In this document: positions 1 to 8,872 of the stretch, piece by piece | How the letters are laid out: each line of letters begins with the position of its first letter | Position numbering within the stretch: position 1 is the stretch's first letter | Assembly (NCBI RefSeq): GCF_947504135.1 | Contig: NZ_CANNGG010000005.1 | Span: 124,001 to 188,000, forward strand | Reading direction: 5' to 3' | Length of the DNA: 64,000 bases | Source of the DNA: an uncultured Tenacibaculum sp. | GTDB taxonomy: Bacteria; Bacteroidota; Bacteroidia; Flavobacteriales; Flavobacteriaceae | Made by a program: the position numbers and the translations under genes | The notes under the pieces: model-generated | Databases searched by the model: none | Seen by the model: the letters and a program-made list of their open reading frames with translations, nothing else | Told to the model about the DNA's origin: nothing

Positions 1-164
1 ACAATGTAGCACCAGAAAGATTAATTGCTGCAGGTAGGAGTAGCTATGTTCCTTTAGTAGAAAACAACAGTCCTGCTAACAAAGCTAAAAACAGACGTAC
101 AAAAATTATTATCTTACCTAGATTAAATCAATTCTTTGATTTATTAGATCAGAAGGTAGAGTAG
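1..164 (+). CDS. OmpA/MotB-family outer-membrane protein, C-terminal end (5' end outside window)
   Basis: An open frame enters from the left edge and stops at 162-164. Its ~53 visible residues include AAGRSSYVPL followed by NSPANKAKNRRTKIIILP. This is the end of an OmpA C-terminal peptidoglycan-binding domain, whose hallmark is the N-x(2)-NRR/VE segment just before the last beta strand. Such proteins tether the outer membrane to peptidoglycan. Nothing of the N-terminus can be seen, so the overall architecture (beta barrel, lipoprotein or TPR type) is unknown. A strong terminator follows about 20 bases downstream, so this is the last gene of its transcript. Confidence 0.8.
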   Translation, partial: NVAPERLIAAGRSSYVPLVENNSPANKAKNRRTKIIILPRLNQFFDLLDQKVE

Positions 165-184
165 TTTAAAAACATACTATGTCG

Positions 185-214
185 AAAAAGCGTGCTTATG
201 AGCACGCTTTTTTT
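185..214 (+). terminator. Rho-independent terminator after the OmpA-family gene
   Basis: An 11-bp stem (185-195 with 202-212, core GCGTGC/GCACGC) closes a six-base loop and runs into a T tract. It separates the upstream gene from the ribosomal protein operon. Confidence 0.88.
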
Positions 215-266
215 GTGCTCTTTACTTAATTAAAATAAACAGCAGAAAAATTAAACTAACACGCTA

Positions 267-297
267 TTTGTCAATCAAATAATTAATCGTACATTTG
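267..297 (+). promoter_or_regulatory. Bacteroidota-type promoter for rplM-rpsI-rpsB-tsf
   Basis: TTTG at 267-270 and TACATTTG at 290-297 are separated by 19 bases, matching the Bacteroidota -33/-7 consensus (TTTG and TAnnTTTG). The leader to the rplM ATG is about 50 bases and begins with a short CCTTT/AAAGG inverted repeat (302-313). A leader-type autoregulatory element for L13 is possible, but I cannot test it from sequence alone. Confidence 0.8.
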
Positions 298-355
298 CAG
301 ACCTTTTTAAAGGATAAAATTTAATTATTAATAAACAAAAACTAATCGTGTAATT

Positions 356-811
356 ATGAACACATTAAGTTACAAAACAGTATCAGCTAATAAAGCTACC
401 GTAAACAAAGAGTGGGTTTTAGTTGATGCGGACGGGCAAACATTGGGTCGTCTAGCTTCTAAAGTTGCAAAACTTATTAGAGGTAAGTACAAGCCAAATT
501 ATACTCCTCACGTAGATTGTGGAGACAACGTTGTTATTATCAACGCTGAAAAAATTAACCTAACTGGTAAAAAGTGGACAGATAAATCTTACATCCGTCA
601 CACAGGTTACCCAGGAGGACAAAGATCATTAACTGCTACAGAAATGTTCGAAAAAGATCCTACAAGATTAATCGAAAAAGCAGTAAAAGGTATGTTACCT
701 AAAAACCGTTTAGGTAGCGCGTTATTCAAAAATTTATATGTTTACGCAGGTACAGAGCATGATCAAGAAGCTCAAAAACCTAAAACTATTAACCTTAACG
801 ATCTTAAATAA
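356..811 (+). CDS. rplM: 50S ribosomal protein L13
   Basis: The 151-residue product contains the L13 hallmarks WVLVDADGQTLGRLASKVAK near the N-terminus, then the VVIINAEKI strand, HTGYPGG and the RLIEKAVKGMLPKN helix. L13 is an early-assembly protein of the large subunit that binds 23S rRNA. It is the first gene of the transcript from the promoter at 267-297, and rpsI starts three bases after its stop, the usual L13-S9 pair. Length and sequence look entirely normal. No Shine-Dalgarno sequence is visible before the ATG, as is common in this phylum. Confidence 0.98.
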   Translation: MNTLSYKTVSANKATVNKEWVLVDADGQTLGRLASKVAKLIRGKYKPNYTPHVDCGDNVVIINAEKINLTGKKWTDKSYIRHTGYPGGQRSLTATEMFEKDPTRLIEKAVKGMLPKNRLGSALFKNLYVYAGTEHDQEAQKPKTINLNDLK

Positions 812-813
812 TT

Positions 814-1200
814 ATGGAAACTGTACACAAAATAGGTAGAAGAAAAACAGCTGTTGCTCGTGTTTATGTTTCTCAAGGAAGTGGAAACATCACTATCAAC
901 AAAAGAGAGTTTAAAAACTATTTCACTACACCAACTTTACAATACAAAGTTCAACAACCTTTAATGTTAACTGAAAACTTAGAGGCTTACGACATTAAAG
1001 TAAACGTATACGGTGGTGGTGTTACTGGTCAAGCTGAAGCTATTCGTTTAGCAATCACTAGAGCATTAGTATCAATTAACGAAGAAAACAAAGCTGTATT
1101 AAAACCAGAAGGATTATTAACTCGTGATCCAAGAATGGTTGAACGTAAGAAATTCGGTCAGAAGAAAGCACGTAAGAAATTCCAGTTCTCTAAACGTTAA
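814..1200 (+). CDS. rpsI: 30S ribosomal protein S9
   Basis: The 128-residue product shows the S9 signatures: IGRRKTAVARVYVSQGSG at the N-terminus, GGGVTGQAEAIRLAI in the middle, and the basic tail that ends in FSKR. The C-terminal arginine of that tail reaches the P-site tRNA in ribosome structures. It follows rplM by two bases and is cotranscribed with it. A 142-base gap rich in inverted repeats separates it from rpsB. Confidence 0.98.
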   Translation: METVHKIGRRKTAVARVYVSQGSGNITINKREFKNYFTTPTLQYKVQQPLMLTENLEAYDIKVNVYGGGVTGQAEAIRLAITRALVSINEENKAVLKPEGLLTRDPRMVERKKFGQKKARKKFQFSKR

Positions 1201-1205
1201 TATTT

Positions 1206-1311
1206 TACTGTACTTGTTTCAGTATTTAAATGTTTCGAGACTGTTATTTATAAATCAATTTTTAACAGTTTAGTATCTAAATATTTCAGACTTAATAACT
1301 ACTGAAATATT
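1206..1311 (+). promoter_or_regulatory. Three-hairpin leader between rpsI and rpsB
   Basis: The gap before rpsB can fold into three successive hairpins. The first is a weak 5-bp stem (1206-1210 with 1220-1224). The second is a ~9-bp stem containing ACTGTTA/TAACAGT (1238-1246 with 1263-1271). The third is a perfect 10-bp stem AATATTTCAG/CTGAAATATT (1280-1289 with 1302-1311) around a 12-base loop. No T tract follows, so it is not a simple terminator, and no exact TAnnTTTG box is present. Its position makes an S2-binding leader or an RNA-processing site plausible. That role is inference. Confidence 0.5.
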
Positions 1312-1342
1312 GCGAAAACAGAACGTAAACACATTTATTAAA

Positions 1343-2089
1343 ATGGCAAACATTCAAGAATTATTAGAAAGTGGTGTTCACTTTGGACACTTAACTAGAA
1401 AATGGAACCCAAACATGGCTCCATATATCTATACAGAGCGTAATGGTGTACACATCATCGATTTGTATAAAACTTCAGCTAAAATTGACGAAGCTTCTGC
1501 TGCGTTACAAAAAATAGCCAACTCAGGACGTAAAATCTTATTCGTTGCAACTAAAAAGCAAGCTAAGGATATCGTTGCTGAAAAAGCTAAAGCTGTAAAC
1601 ATGCCTTACATTACTGAGCGTTGGCCAGGTGGTATGTTAACAAACTTCGTTACTATTCGTAAAGCTGTAAAGAAAATGGCTTCTATTGATAGAATGAAGA
1701 CTGATGGTTCTTTCGACGCTTTATCAAAAAGAGAAAAATTACAAATTAACCGTCAACGTGAAAAATTAGAAAAGAACTTAGGTTCAATTTCTGATATGAC
1801 TCGTTTACCAGGAGCTTTATTTGTAATTGATGTAAAGAAAGAACACATTGCTGTTGCTGAAGCACAAAAATTAAACATTCCAATCTTTGCAATGGTTGAT
1901 ACAAACTCTGATCCAAGACCGATTGATTTTGTAATTCCTGCAAATGATGATGCTTCTAAATCTATCGATAAAGTATTATCGTATGTAACTGATGCAATTG
2001 CTGAAGGCTTAACAGAAAGAAAAGCTGATAAGGAAAAAGCTAAAGCTGAAAAAGCAGCTGACGCTCCTGCAAAAGAAGAAGCAAAATAA
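1343..2089 (+). CDS. rpsB: 30S ribosomal protein S2
   Basis: The ATG at 1343 gives MANIQELLESGVHFGHLTRK, the canonical S2 N-terminus. The frame is open further upstream to a TTG at 1310, but that would lie in the hairpin leader and add non-conserved residues. Other S2 features are NPNMAPYIYTERNGVHIIDL, ERWPGGMLTNF and DTNSDPRPIDFVIPANDDA. The last ~25 residues are a Lys/Glu/Ala-rich extension often seen in Bacteroidota S2. S2 joins the 30S subunit late and docks S1. The neighbouring tsf is the near-universal partner. Confidence 0.97.
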   Translation: MANIQELLESGVHFGHLTRKWNPNMAPYIYTERNGVHIIDLYKTSAKIDEASAALQKIANSGRKILFVATKKQAKDIVAEKAKAVNMPYITERWPGGMLTNFVTIRKAVKKMASIDRMKTDGSFDALSKREKLQINRQREKLEKNLGSISDMTRLPGALFVIDVKKEHIAVAEAQKLNIPIFAMVDTNSDPRPIDFVIPANDDASKSIDKVLSYVTDAIAEGLTERKADKEKAKAEKAADAPAKEEAK

Positions 2090-2095
2090 TTTTAA

Positions 2096-2134
2096 TTTAA
2101 AGGTTTCATCACATTGAAGCCTTTAAATTTTTAT
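2096..2134 (+). terminator. Hairpin between rpsB and tsf (possible attenuator)
   Basis: A 12-bp stem (2096-2107 with 2116-2127, one G-T pair) closes an eight-base loop and is followed by a short T-rich stretch. It could act as a partial terminator tuning EF-Ts relative to S2. The T tract is modest, so full termination is uncertain. Confidence 0.6.
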
Positions 2135-2175
2135 ACCTTACAACAATTAATTACAATTAAAAAATAACGATAGAA

Positions 2176-3144
2176 ATGTCAGTAAAAATTAGCGCTGCAG
2201 ACGTAAAGAAATTAAGAGAAACTACCGGAGCTGGTATGATGGATTGTAAAAAAGCATTAGTAGAAGCTGAAGGTGATTTTGATAAAGCTATTGAAATTTT
2301 ACGTAAAAAAGGACAAAAGATTGCTGCTAAAAGAGCAGATCGTGAGTCTACTGAAGGTGTGGCAATCACTAAAATTAGCGATGACAACACATATGGTGTT
2401 GCTATCGTATTAGCATGTGAAACAGATTTCGTAGCTAAAAACGATTCATTCAAAGCATTAGCGCAAGAATTTGTTGACATCGCTTTTAACCACAAAACAA
2501 AAGAAGAGTTCTTAGCTGCTGATTTTGGTGGTGTAACTGTTGCTGAAAAATTAATCGAGCAAACAGGAGTTATCGGTGAAAAAATCGATATCACTGCTTT
2601 CGAAAGAATTGAAGCACCATACGTAGGAGCTTATACTCACGTTGGTAAAATTGCTGCAATGGTAGGTTTAACTGCTGCTGTAGATAATGCTGCTGAGTTA
2701 ACTAAAGACTTAGCTATGCAAGCTGCTTCAATGGGAGCGACTTCTTTATCATACAAAGATTTTGATCCTGCTTACGTAGCTTCTGAAACTGAAGCTAGAA
2801 TCGCTGCTATCAAAAAAGATAACGAAGAGTTAGTACGTTTAGGTAAAACTTTAAAAAACGTTCCTCAATTCGTTTCTCGTTTACAATTAACTGATGAAGC
2901 TTTAGCGAAAGCTGAAGAAGAAGCTAAAGAGCAATTAAAAGCTGAAGGTAAACCAGAACAAATCTGGGATAAAATTTTACCAGGTAAAATGGAACGATTT
3001 ATCTCTGATAACACAACTTTAGATCAAGAACAATGTTTATTAGATCAAAAGTTTATTAAAGACGAAAAGAAAACTGTTGCAGAATACGTTTCTTCTTACG
3101 GTAACGTTGAAGTTAAAAACTTCGTAAGGGTTACTTTAGGATAA
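2176..3144 (+). CDS. tsf: Elongation factor Ts
   Basis: The 322-residue product begins with the UBA-like domain containing VKKLRETTGAGMMDCKKAL, followed by the EF-Ts dimerisation-domain signature ACETDFVAKNDSFKALA. EF-Ts exchanges GDP for GTP on EF-Tu. At 322 residues it is longer than the ~283-residue E. coli protein, as is usual for Bacteroidota, owing to an insertion in the C-terminal half. The last segment (KFIKDEKKTVAEYV) is conserved. The gene ends with a strong terminator at 3166-3195. Confidence 0.97.
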   Translation: MSVKISAADVKKLRETTGAGMMDCKKALVEAEGDFDKAIEILRKKGQKIAAKRADRESTEGVAITKISDDNTYGVAIVLACETDFVAKNDSFKALAQEFVDIAFNHKTKEEFLAADFGGVTVAEKLIEQTGVIGEKIDITAFERIEAPYVGAYTHVGKIAAMVGLTAAVDNAAELTKDLAMQAASMGATSLSYKDFDPAYVASETEARIAAIKKDNEELVRLGKTLKNVPQFVSRLQLTDEALAKAEEEAKEQLKAEGKPEQIWDKILPGKMERFISDNTTLDQEQCLLDQKFIKDEKKTVAEYVSSYGNVEVKNFVRVTLG

Positions 3145-3165
3145 TTCTCAACAACCATATTATAG

Positions 3166-3195
3166 AAAACCATCCATTTTTTGGGTGGTTTTTTT
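3166..3195 (+). terminator. Rho-independent terminator after tsf
   Basis: A ten-base-pair stem (3166-3175 with 3183-3192, core CCATCC/GGGTGG with one G-T pair) and a T tract end the ribosomal protein operon. Confidence 0.88.
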
Positions 3196-3382
3196 GTATA
3201 TAAAAGGTTTAGAACATTAATACCTAATTATATATTTTTATAATAAATTTTTATCCTCTTATAATGGAAAAGAAAACTTACTTGATAAATACGTTTAAAT
3301 GTCTACTATCATTTTTTTTATACGTATCGTAATCGTAAACGTTCTCCTACATTTTCCGCATAAAACTCTCAAAAAAAATATG

Positions 3383-3390
3383 TAGCTTTG
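3383..3390 (+). promoter_or_regulatory. -7 promoter box for pyrH-frr
   Basis: TAGCTTTG matches TAnnTTTG and lies 20 bases before the pyrH ATG. The -33 position has only a T-rich stretch and no clear TTTG, so the promoter may be weak or activated. Confidence 0.6.
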
Positions 3391-3410
3391 CACAACTTTC
3401 AACAAAACAA

Positions 3411-4121
3411 ATGCAATACAAAAGAATCCTTTTAAAATTAAGTGGTGAAGCACTTATGGGAGAGCGCCAATACGGTATCGACCCAAAAAGACTTAAAGAA
3501 TACGCACAAGAAATTAAAGAAGTAGTAGATAAAGGCATAGAAGTAGCTATTGTTATAGGTGGTGGTAATATTTTCAGAGGCGTTGCTGGTGCTAGTAATG
3601 GTATGGATCGCGTTCAAGGAGATCATATGGGTATGTTAGCAACTTGTATTAACGGTTTAGCCTTACAAAGTGCCTTAGAAGACGAAGGTATTCACACCCG
3701 TTTACAAACCGCTATCGAAATTAAAGAAATTGCAGAGCCTTACATTAAGCGTCGTGCAAACAGACATTTAGAAAAAGGACGTGTTGTTATTTTTGGTGGA
3801 GGAACTGGAAATCCTTACTTTACTACAGATACAGCTGCAGTTTTAAGAGCGATTGAAATTAATGCTGATGCTATTTTAAAAGGAACCAGAGTAGATGGTA
3901 TTTACAATACTGATCCTGAAAAAAACAAAGATGCTGTTAAGTATGAAAACATTACCTTTAAAGACGTAATTGACAAAGGCTTAAAAGTAATGGACATGAC
4001 GGCTTTTACATTAAGTGAAGAGAACAAGTTACCTATTATTGTTTTCGATATGAACACCAAAGGAAACTTATTAAAGCTAATTTCTGGAGAAAATATTGGA
4101 ACAATAGTTGACAACCAATAA
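3411..4121 (+). CDS. pyrH: UMP kinase
   Basis: The 236-residue amino-acid-kinase fold begins with [15 protein letters not shown] and carries [11 protein letters not shown] and the [20 protein letters not shown] nucleotide/UMP-binding loop. These are diagnostic of bacterial UMP kinase, which makes UDP for RNA and cell-wall precursors. The next gene is frr, the common pyrH-frr pairing, about 47 bases away. A weak CCTCA/TGAGG hairpin lies between them at 4135-4151. No unusual features are seen. Confidence 0.97.
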   Translation: MQYKRILLKLSGEALMGERQYGIDPKRLKEYAQEIKEVVDKGIEVAIVIGGGNIFRGVAGASNGMDRVQGDHMGMLATCINGLALQSALEDEGIHTRLQTAIEIKEIAEPYIKRRANRHLEKGRVVIFGGGTGNPYFTTDTAAVLRAIEINADAILKGTRVDGIYNTDPEKNKDAVKYENITFKDVIDKGLKVMDMTAFTLSEENKLPIIVFDMNTKGNLLKLISGENIGTIVDNQ

Positions 4122-4168
4122 ACTAAAAAATTATCCTCATACTGTTTGAGGTTTTAAATACGAACAAA

Positions 4169-4723
4169 ATGACTGAAGAAATTGATTTTATTTTAGATTC
4201 GGCCAAAGAGGCAATGAATGGAGCTATTGAGCATTTAGTAAAAGAATTGCGTAGCATCAGAGCTGGTAAAGCATCTCCAGCAATGTTAGCAAATGTACAG
4301 GTAGATTATTATGGTTCTGCTACTCCGTTAGGACAAGTAGCAAACGTAAATACACCTGACGCTAGAACAATTTCAATTCAACCTTGGGAAAAAAACATGT
4401 TACAAGAAATAGAAAAGGCAATTATGCTTGCTAATCTTGGTTTTAACCCAATGAATAATGGAGAAAATATTATCATTAACGTTCCACCATTAACAGAAGA
4501 ACGTCGTAAAGATTTAGCTAAACAAGCTAAAGCCGAAGCTGAACATGCTAAAGTAGGAGTTCGTAATGCTCGTAAAGAAGCCAATAATGACATCAAAAAA
4601 CTAGACGTTTCTGACGACATGAAAAAGAATGCTGAAGCTGATATCCAGAATTTAACTGATAATTTTGTGAAAGAAATTGACGATAAATTTCTCGTTAAAG
4701 AAAAGGAAATTATGACTGTTTAA
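4169..4723 (+). CDS. frr: Ribosome recycling factor
   Basis: The 184-residue product has the RRF signatures LRSIRAGKASPAMLANV and GENIIINVPPLTEERRKDL, the latter from the hinge and start of the long triple-helix bundle. With EF-G it splits post-termination ribosomes. It follows pyrH and ends 20 bases before a perfect terminator. Length is typical for the family (about 185 residues). Confidence 0.97.
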   Translation: MTEEIDFILDSAKEAMNGAIEHLVKELRSIRAGKASPAMLANVQVDYYGSATPLGQVANVNTPDARTISIQPWEKNMLQEIEKAIMLANLGFNPMNNGENIIINVPPLTEERRKDLAKQAKAEAEHAKVGVRNARKEANNDIKKLDVSDDMKKNAEADIQNLTDNFVKEIDDKFLVKEKEIMTV

Positions 4724-4743
4724 TTTCTTTAAAAAAATAATAG

Positions 4744-4772
4744 AAAAAGGGCGTTTTAAAACGCCCTTTTTT
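4744..4772 (+). terminator. Rho-independent terminator after frr
   Basis: A perfect 14-bp palindromic stem (4744-4757 with 4758-4771, core GGGCGTTTT/AAAACGCCC) is followed by T residues. It is one of the strongest terminators in the window. Confidence 0.92.
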
Positions 4773-4794
4773 CGTTTAATTAGTTCATTTAGCA

Positions 4795-4802
4795 TAAATT
4801 TG
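4795..4802 (+). promoter_or_regulatory. -7 promoter box for the MMPL/RND exporter gene
   Basis: TAAATTTG is an exact TAnnTTTG match 15 bases before the chosen ATG at 4818. An in-frame TTG at 4800 lies inside this box and so cannot be the start of a transcript made from it. Confidence 0.6.
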
Positions 4803-4817
4803 CTAAAATTTTTTTGG

Positions 4818-7184
4818 ATGACTTTTTGGACTAAAATCGCAGGCTTTATATTGCGAAATCGTTACTTAGTTTTACTTACTATTGCTCTTATAACTGGGTT
4901 CTTAGTCACCCAAACAAAACACATGCGCTTCTCTTATACAGAAGCAAACTTACTACCTACCGATCACGAAGTAAATATTGAATACAATAAGTTTTTAGAA
5001 ATTTTTGGTGAGGAAGGAAATCTAGTTATACTTGGAGTTAAGGATTCTACGATTTTTACCCCTGAAAAATTCAATGCTTGGAACAAACTGGTAAAAGATT
5101 TAGATAGTTTACCTCAAGTAGATTTCACGGTTTCTGTTGCAGATGTTCAGCAATTGAAAGCGGATAGAAAACAACGTAAATTTGTTATTGAACCTTTATT
5201 TGATAAAGCACCCACTACAAACGAAGAAGTTACCGAAATTAAAAACCAGCTTTTTGAGAAGCTTCCGTTTTACAACAATTTATTATACAACGACAAAGGT
5301 GTTTTACAAACCGCGATATATCTAAATAAAGACATCGTTAACACACCTGTTCGTAGAGATTTCGTAATGGATGTATTAATTCCAACTGTTGAATCTTTCG
5401 AAAAGAAACATAGTGTAGATGTTCGCATTTCTGGTATGCCATATATAAGAACTTTGAACTCTCAAAACATTACAGATGAAATGGGAATTTTTGTAGTAGG
5501 TGCTTTACTTATTACAGCCATTATTTTCTTCTTTTTCTTCCGTTCGTTTAGAGCAACGTTCATCACTTTACTTGTTGTTGGTATTGGAGTTACTTGGGCT
5601 TTTGGCTTTATCGGTCTTTTAGGCTATGAAATTACAGTTTTATCTGCTTTAATTCCTCCTTTAATTATTGTTATTGGTGTTCCTAACGCGGTATTTCTTA
5701 TTAACAAATATCAACAAGAAGTAAAAAAACATGGTAACCAAGCAAAGTCATTACAACGTGTTATTTCTAAAGTTGGGAATGCAACATTAATGACTAACAT
5801 TACTACTGCTTCTGGTTTTGCTACCTTTATTTTTGTAAAAAGTCAATTAATGCGTGAATTTGGTGTTTTAGCATCAATAAACATCATTAGTATCTTTATT
5901 TTAGCTTTATTAATCATTCCGATTATCTACAGTTTTATGCCTCTTCCAGAACAAAAGCATTTAAACCATTTAGAGAAAAAATGGATGGAAAATGTAGTAA
6001 ACTGGATGGAAAACATGGTAAGAAAACAACGAATTGCTATATATATTACCACGGTTTCAGTGATAATTTTAAGTATGATTGGACTATACTTAATACGTGT
6101 ATCGGGTAGTTTAATTGAAGATATGCCTAAAGGGAAACAGTTTTATAAGGACATTAAGTTTTTTGAATCTGAGTTTGGAGGAATTATGCCGCTAGAAATT
6201 TTGATTGACACTAAGAGAGAAAAAGGTGTTATGAAACTTTCTACCTTAAAAAAGATGGAAAAACTAAATGAAGCTATCGAAACTTTTCCAGAACTTTCAA
6301 AACCTATCTCTGTTACTAACCTAGTAAAATACTCTAAGCAAGCCTATTATAATGGCAACCCAAAATATTACCAATTACCAACAAGTCAAGAAAAGAGTTA
6401 TATTTTTGCTTACACCAAAAATTCAGATAGTAATTCTGGAATGCTAAAGAATTTTGTAGACAGTACAGGTCGCTATGCTCGTATCACTACTTTTATGAAA
6501 GACATCGGTACTGATAAAATGGATGTTATTCAAGAACGTTTACAGGCTGTAATAAACAAGCAATTTCCTAATGAAAGCTTCAACGTTTCATTAACAGGAA
6601 AGGCCTTAGTTTTCTTAAAAGGAACAAACTATTTAATTAAAAACTTAGTTATTTCATTATCGTTAGCTATCATATTAATCTCAATTTTTATGGCGTGGAT
6701 GTTCCGTTCGTCTCAAATGATATTAATTTCATTAATACCTAACATGCTGCCTTTATTAATTACTGGTGGATTGATGGGCTTTTTAGACATTCCTATAAAA
6801 CCTTCAACTATTTTAGTTTTTAGTATTGCTTTTGGTATTTCTGTAGACGATACAATTCACTTTTTAGCTAAGTATAGACAAGAACTGTTAAGTAACAATT
6901 GGAAGATTAAACCTGCGGTATATTCTGCCTTACGTGAAACAGGTGTAAGTATGTTTTACACTTCTATTGTACTTTTCTTCGGATTCTTGGTGTTTACAGT
7001 TTCTAGTTTTGGAGGAACAATAGCATTAGGTGGATTAGTATCGGTGACATTATTATTAGCGATGGTTTCAAACTTATTGTTATTACCTTCTCTTCTTCTT
7101 TCTTTTGAAAAGAAAATAGCTAACAAAAAAGTTTTAAAAGAAACTAAGTTTAAAATTCTGCCTCCAAAAGACGAAGATAAGTAA
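4818..7184 (+). CDS. MMPL/patched-type RND exporter
   Basis: The ~788-residue polytopic protein has two repeats. Each has one N-terminal helix, a periplasmic loop of roughly 150-200 residues, and a five-helix block. The second block contains the RND motif FSIAFGISVDDTIHFLAKYR. This layout (12 helices, under 800 residues, no adaptor or TolC gene beside it) matches the 'predicted exporter of the RND superfamily' group related to MmpL/HpnN rather than tripartite AcrB pumps. Substrates in that group are often lipids or hydrophobic molecules, but none can be assigned here. The ATG at 4818 was chosen because the upstream TTG overlaps the -7 box. Confidence 0.85.
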   Translation: MTFWTKIAGFILRNRYLVLLTIALITGFLVTQTKHMRFSYTEANLLPTDHEVNIEYNKFLEIFGEEGNLVILGVKDSTIFTPEKFNAWNKLVKDLDSLPQVDFTVSVADVQQLKADRKQRKFVIEPLFDKAPTTNEEVTEIKNQLFEKLPFYNNLLYNDKGVLQTAIYLNKDIVNTPVRRDFVMDVLIPTVESFEKKHSVDVRISGMPYIRTLNSQNITDEMGIFVVGALLITAIIFFFFFRSFRATFITLLVVGIGVTWAFGFIGLLGYEITVLSALIPPLIIVIGVPNAVFLINKYQQEVKKHGNQAKSLQRVISKVGNATLMTNITTASGFATFIFVKSQLMREFGVLASINIISIFILALLIIPIIYSFMPLPEQKHLNHLEKKWMENVVNWMENMVRKQRIAIYITTVSVIILSMIGLYLIRVSGSLIEDMPKGKQFYKDIKFFESEFGGIMPLEILIDTKREKGVMKLSTLKKMEKLNEAIETFPELSKPISVTNLVKYSKQAYYNGNPKYYQLPTSQEKSYIFAYTKNSDSNSGMLKNFVDSTGRYARITTFMKDIGTDKMDVIQERLQAVINKQFPNESFNVSLTGKALVFLKGTNYLIKNLVISLSLAIILISIFMAWMFRSSQMILISLIPNMLPLLITGGLMGFLDIPIKPSTILVFSIAFGISVDDTIHFLAKYRQELLSNNWKIKPAVYSALRETGVSMFYTSIVLFFGFLVFTVSSFGGTIALGGLVSVTLLLAMVSNLLLLPSLLLSFEKKIANKKVLKETKFKILPPKDEDK

Positions 7185-7213
7185 ACATCCAGTACATTCT
7201 TACCCTGTCTTCA

Positions 7214-7244
7214 TTGCTCAATTAATAGCAAAAAAGTATCTTTG
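7214..7244 (+). promoter_or_regulatory. Promoter and long leader for asnS
   Basis: TTG at 7214-7216 and TATCTTTG at 7237-7244 (20-base spacing) form a good Bacteroidota promoter. The predicted start point leaves a leader of about 105 bases before the asnS ATG. That leader contains a 7-bp stem ACAGTGA/TCACTGT (7297-7303 with 7316-7322). No T tract follows, so a T-box-like or terminator function is not evident. Confidence 0.7.
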
Positions 7245-7355
7245 CTTGATTTTATTGAAGACTTAAACGTCGATGACGTAGGTAATTATAAAACACACAG
7301 TGAGATGATTAAATTTCACTGTCGATACATCAACAAATTATCATATTTAAAACAG

Positions 7356-8789
7356 ATGAAAAGAAGTAGCATTAAAGAATTATTACAATCTGACAAGATT
7401 TTACAAGAAGTACACGTAAAAGGATGGGTAAGAACTTTTAGAAGCAATCGTTTTATTGCTCTAAATGATGGTTCTACTATAAATAATATTCAGTGTGTTG
7501 TAGATTTTGAAAATGCTGACGAAACTTTATTAAAAAGAATAAATACTGGAGCTGCAGTAAGTATTCATGGTACTTTAACTGAAAGTCAAGGAAAAGGACA
7601 AACTGTAGAAATTCAGGTAACTAATTTAGAAGTTTTAGGAGACTCAAACCCTGATGAATACCCTATTCAGCCTAAAAAACATAGTTTAGAGTTTTTACGT
7701 GAAAATGCACATTTACGTGTAAGAACGAATACTTTCAGTGCTGTAATGCGTTTACGTTCAGCATTATCATTTGCAGTACATCAGTACTTTCAACAAAACG
7801 GATTTTACTATGTAAATACTCCAATAATTACAGGCTCTGACGCTGAAGGTGCTGGTGAAATGTTTAAAGTAACTCAATTTGAAGCAAACAACGCTCCTGT
7901 AAATGAAGAGGGTGAAATAGATTACTCTAAAGATTTCTTTGGAAAAGAAACCAATTTAACAGTTTCTGGTCAGTTAGAAGGTGAAACCTATGCGATGGCA
8001 TTAGGTAAAATATATACTTTCGGACCTACTTTTAGAGCTGAAAACTCAAACACTACGCGTCACTTAGCTGAATTCTGGATGATTGAACCAGAGGTTGCAT
8101 TTAACGATTTAGATGCAAACATGGATTTATCTGAAGACTTTATCAAGTATGTATTACAATACGTTTTAGATAACTGTCAAGACGATTTAGCCTTTTTAGA
8201 TAGTCGTTTAGCACAAGAGGAGAAAAAGAAGCCTCAAGCAGAGCGTAGTGAAATGGGCTTACTAGAAAAATTACGATTTGTAGTTGACAACAACTTTAAA
8301 CGTGTAAGTTATACAGAAGCTATTGAAATTTTACGTAATTCTAAGCCAAATAAAAAGAAGAAATTCCAGTTCCCAGTAAACGAATGGGGTGTGGACTTAC
8401 AATCTGAACACGAGCGTTATTTAGTAGAAAAACACTTTAAATGTCCGGTAATTTTATTTGATTATCCAGCAAACATTAAAGCATTCTACATGCGTTTAAA
8501 TGAAGATGGAAAAACAGTTCGCGCAATGGATGTATTATTCCCTGGAATTGGTGAAATGGTAGGAGGATCGCAAAGAGAAGAACGTTTAGATGTTCTAAAA
8601 GAAAAAATGGCTGAACTAAATATCCCAGAAGAGGAGTTATGGTGGTATTTAGATACTCGTAAATTTGGAACCGCAGTACATTCTGGATTTGGTTTAGGTT
8701 TTGAGCGTTTAGTTTTATTTGCAACTGGAATGAGTAATATTCGTGATGTAATTCCATTTCCAAGAACACCTCAAAACGCTGAGTTTTAA
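7356..8789 (+). CDS. asnS: Asparaginyl-tRNA synthetase
   Basis: The ATG at 7356 gives [20 protein letters not shown], the usual start of the N-terminal OB-fold anticodon-binding domain ([20 protein letters not shown]). The class II catalytic core follows, with motif 2 [21 protein letters not shown] near residue 230 and motif 3 [15 protein letters not shown] near the C-terminus, closing with [12 protein letters not shown]. The frame is open upstream to a TTG that sits in the promoter box, so the longer version is rejected. Product length is about 477 residues, normal for AsnRS. It charges tRNA-Asn. Confidence 0.97.
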   Translation: MKRSSIKELLQSDKILQEVHVKGWVRTFRSNRFIALNDGSTINNIQCVVDFENADETLLKRINTGAAVSIHGTLTESQGKGQTVEIQVTNLEVLGDSNPDEYPIQPKKHSLEFLRENAHLRVRTNTFSAVMRLRSALSFAVHQYFQQNGFYYVNTPIITGSDAEGAGEMFKVTQFEANNAPVNEEGEIDYSKDFFGKETNLTVSGQLEGETYAMALGKIYTFGPTFRAENSNTTRHLAEFWMIEPEVAFNDLDANMDLSEDFIKYVLQYVLDNCQDDLAFLDSRLAQEEKKKPQAERSEMGLLEKLRFVVDNNFKRVSYTEAIEILRNSKPNKKKKFQFPVNEWGVDLQSEHERYLVEKHFKCPVILFDYPANIKAFYMRLNEDGKTVRAMDVLFPGIGEMVGGSQREERLDVLKEKMAELNIPEEELWWYLDTRKFGTAVHSGFGLGFERLVLFATGMSNIRDVIPFPRTPQNAEF

Positions 8790-8814
8790 AAAATTCATAA
8801 AACTTATAAATAAG

Positions 8815-8848
8815 AATCGTCATTCCTCAACGGATGGCGATTTTTTTT
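8815..8848 (+). terminator. Rho-independent terminator after asnS
   Basis: An 11-bp stem with G-T pairs (8815-8825 with 8832-8842) and a following run of T ends asnS. The rpoN -7 box begins only 12 bases after it. Confidence 0.85.
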
Positions 8849-8859
8849 GTCCTATTTCA

Positions 8860-8867
8860 TATCTTTG
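8860..8867 (+). promoter_or_regulatory. -7 box abutting the rpoN start codon
   Basis: TATCTTTG lies only five bases before the rpoN ATG at 8873. Transcription from it would start at or within a few bases of the ATG, giving a leaderless or almost leaderless mRNA. No clear TTTG is found at the proper -33 distance. Confidence 0.5.
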
Positions 8868-8872
8868 TATAT

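Noticed and set aside
1310..1342. TTG start for rpsB
   Set aside because: It falls in the hairpin leader, and the canonical S2 N-terminus starts at 1343.
4800..4817. TTG start for the MMPL/RND exporter
   Set aside because: It overlaps an exact TAnnTTTG box, so a transcript from that promoter could not contain it; ATG 4818 is used.
7242..7355. A longer AsnRS starting at the TTG at 7242
   Set aside because: The TTG lies within the -7 promoter box and the added 38 residues do not match the family N-terminus, which begins at 7356.
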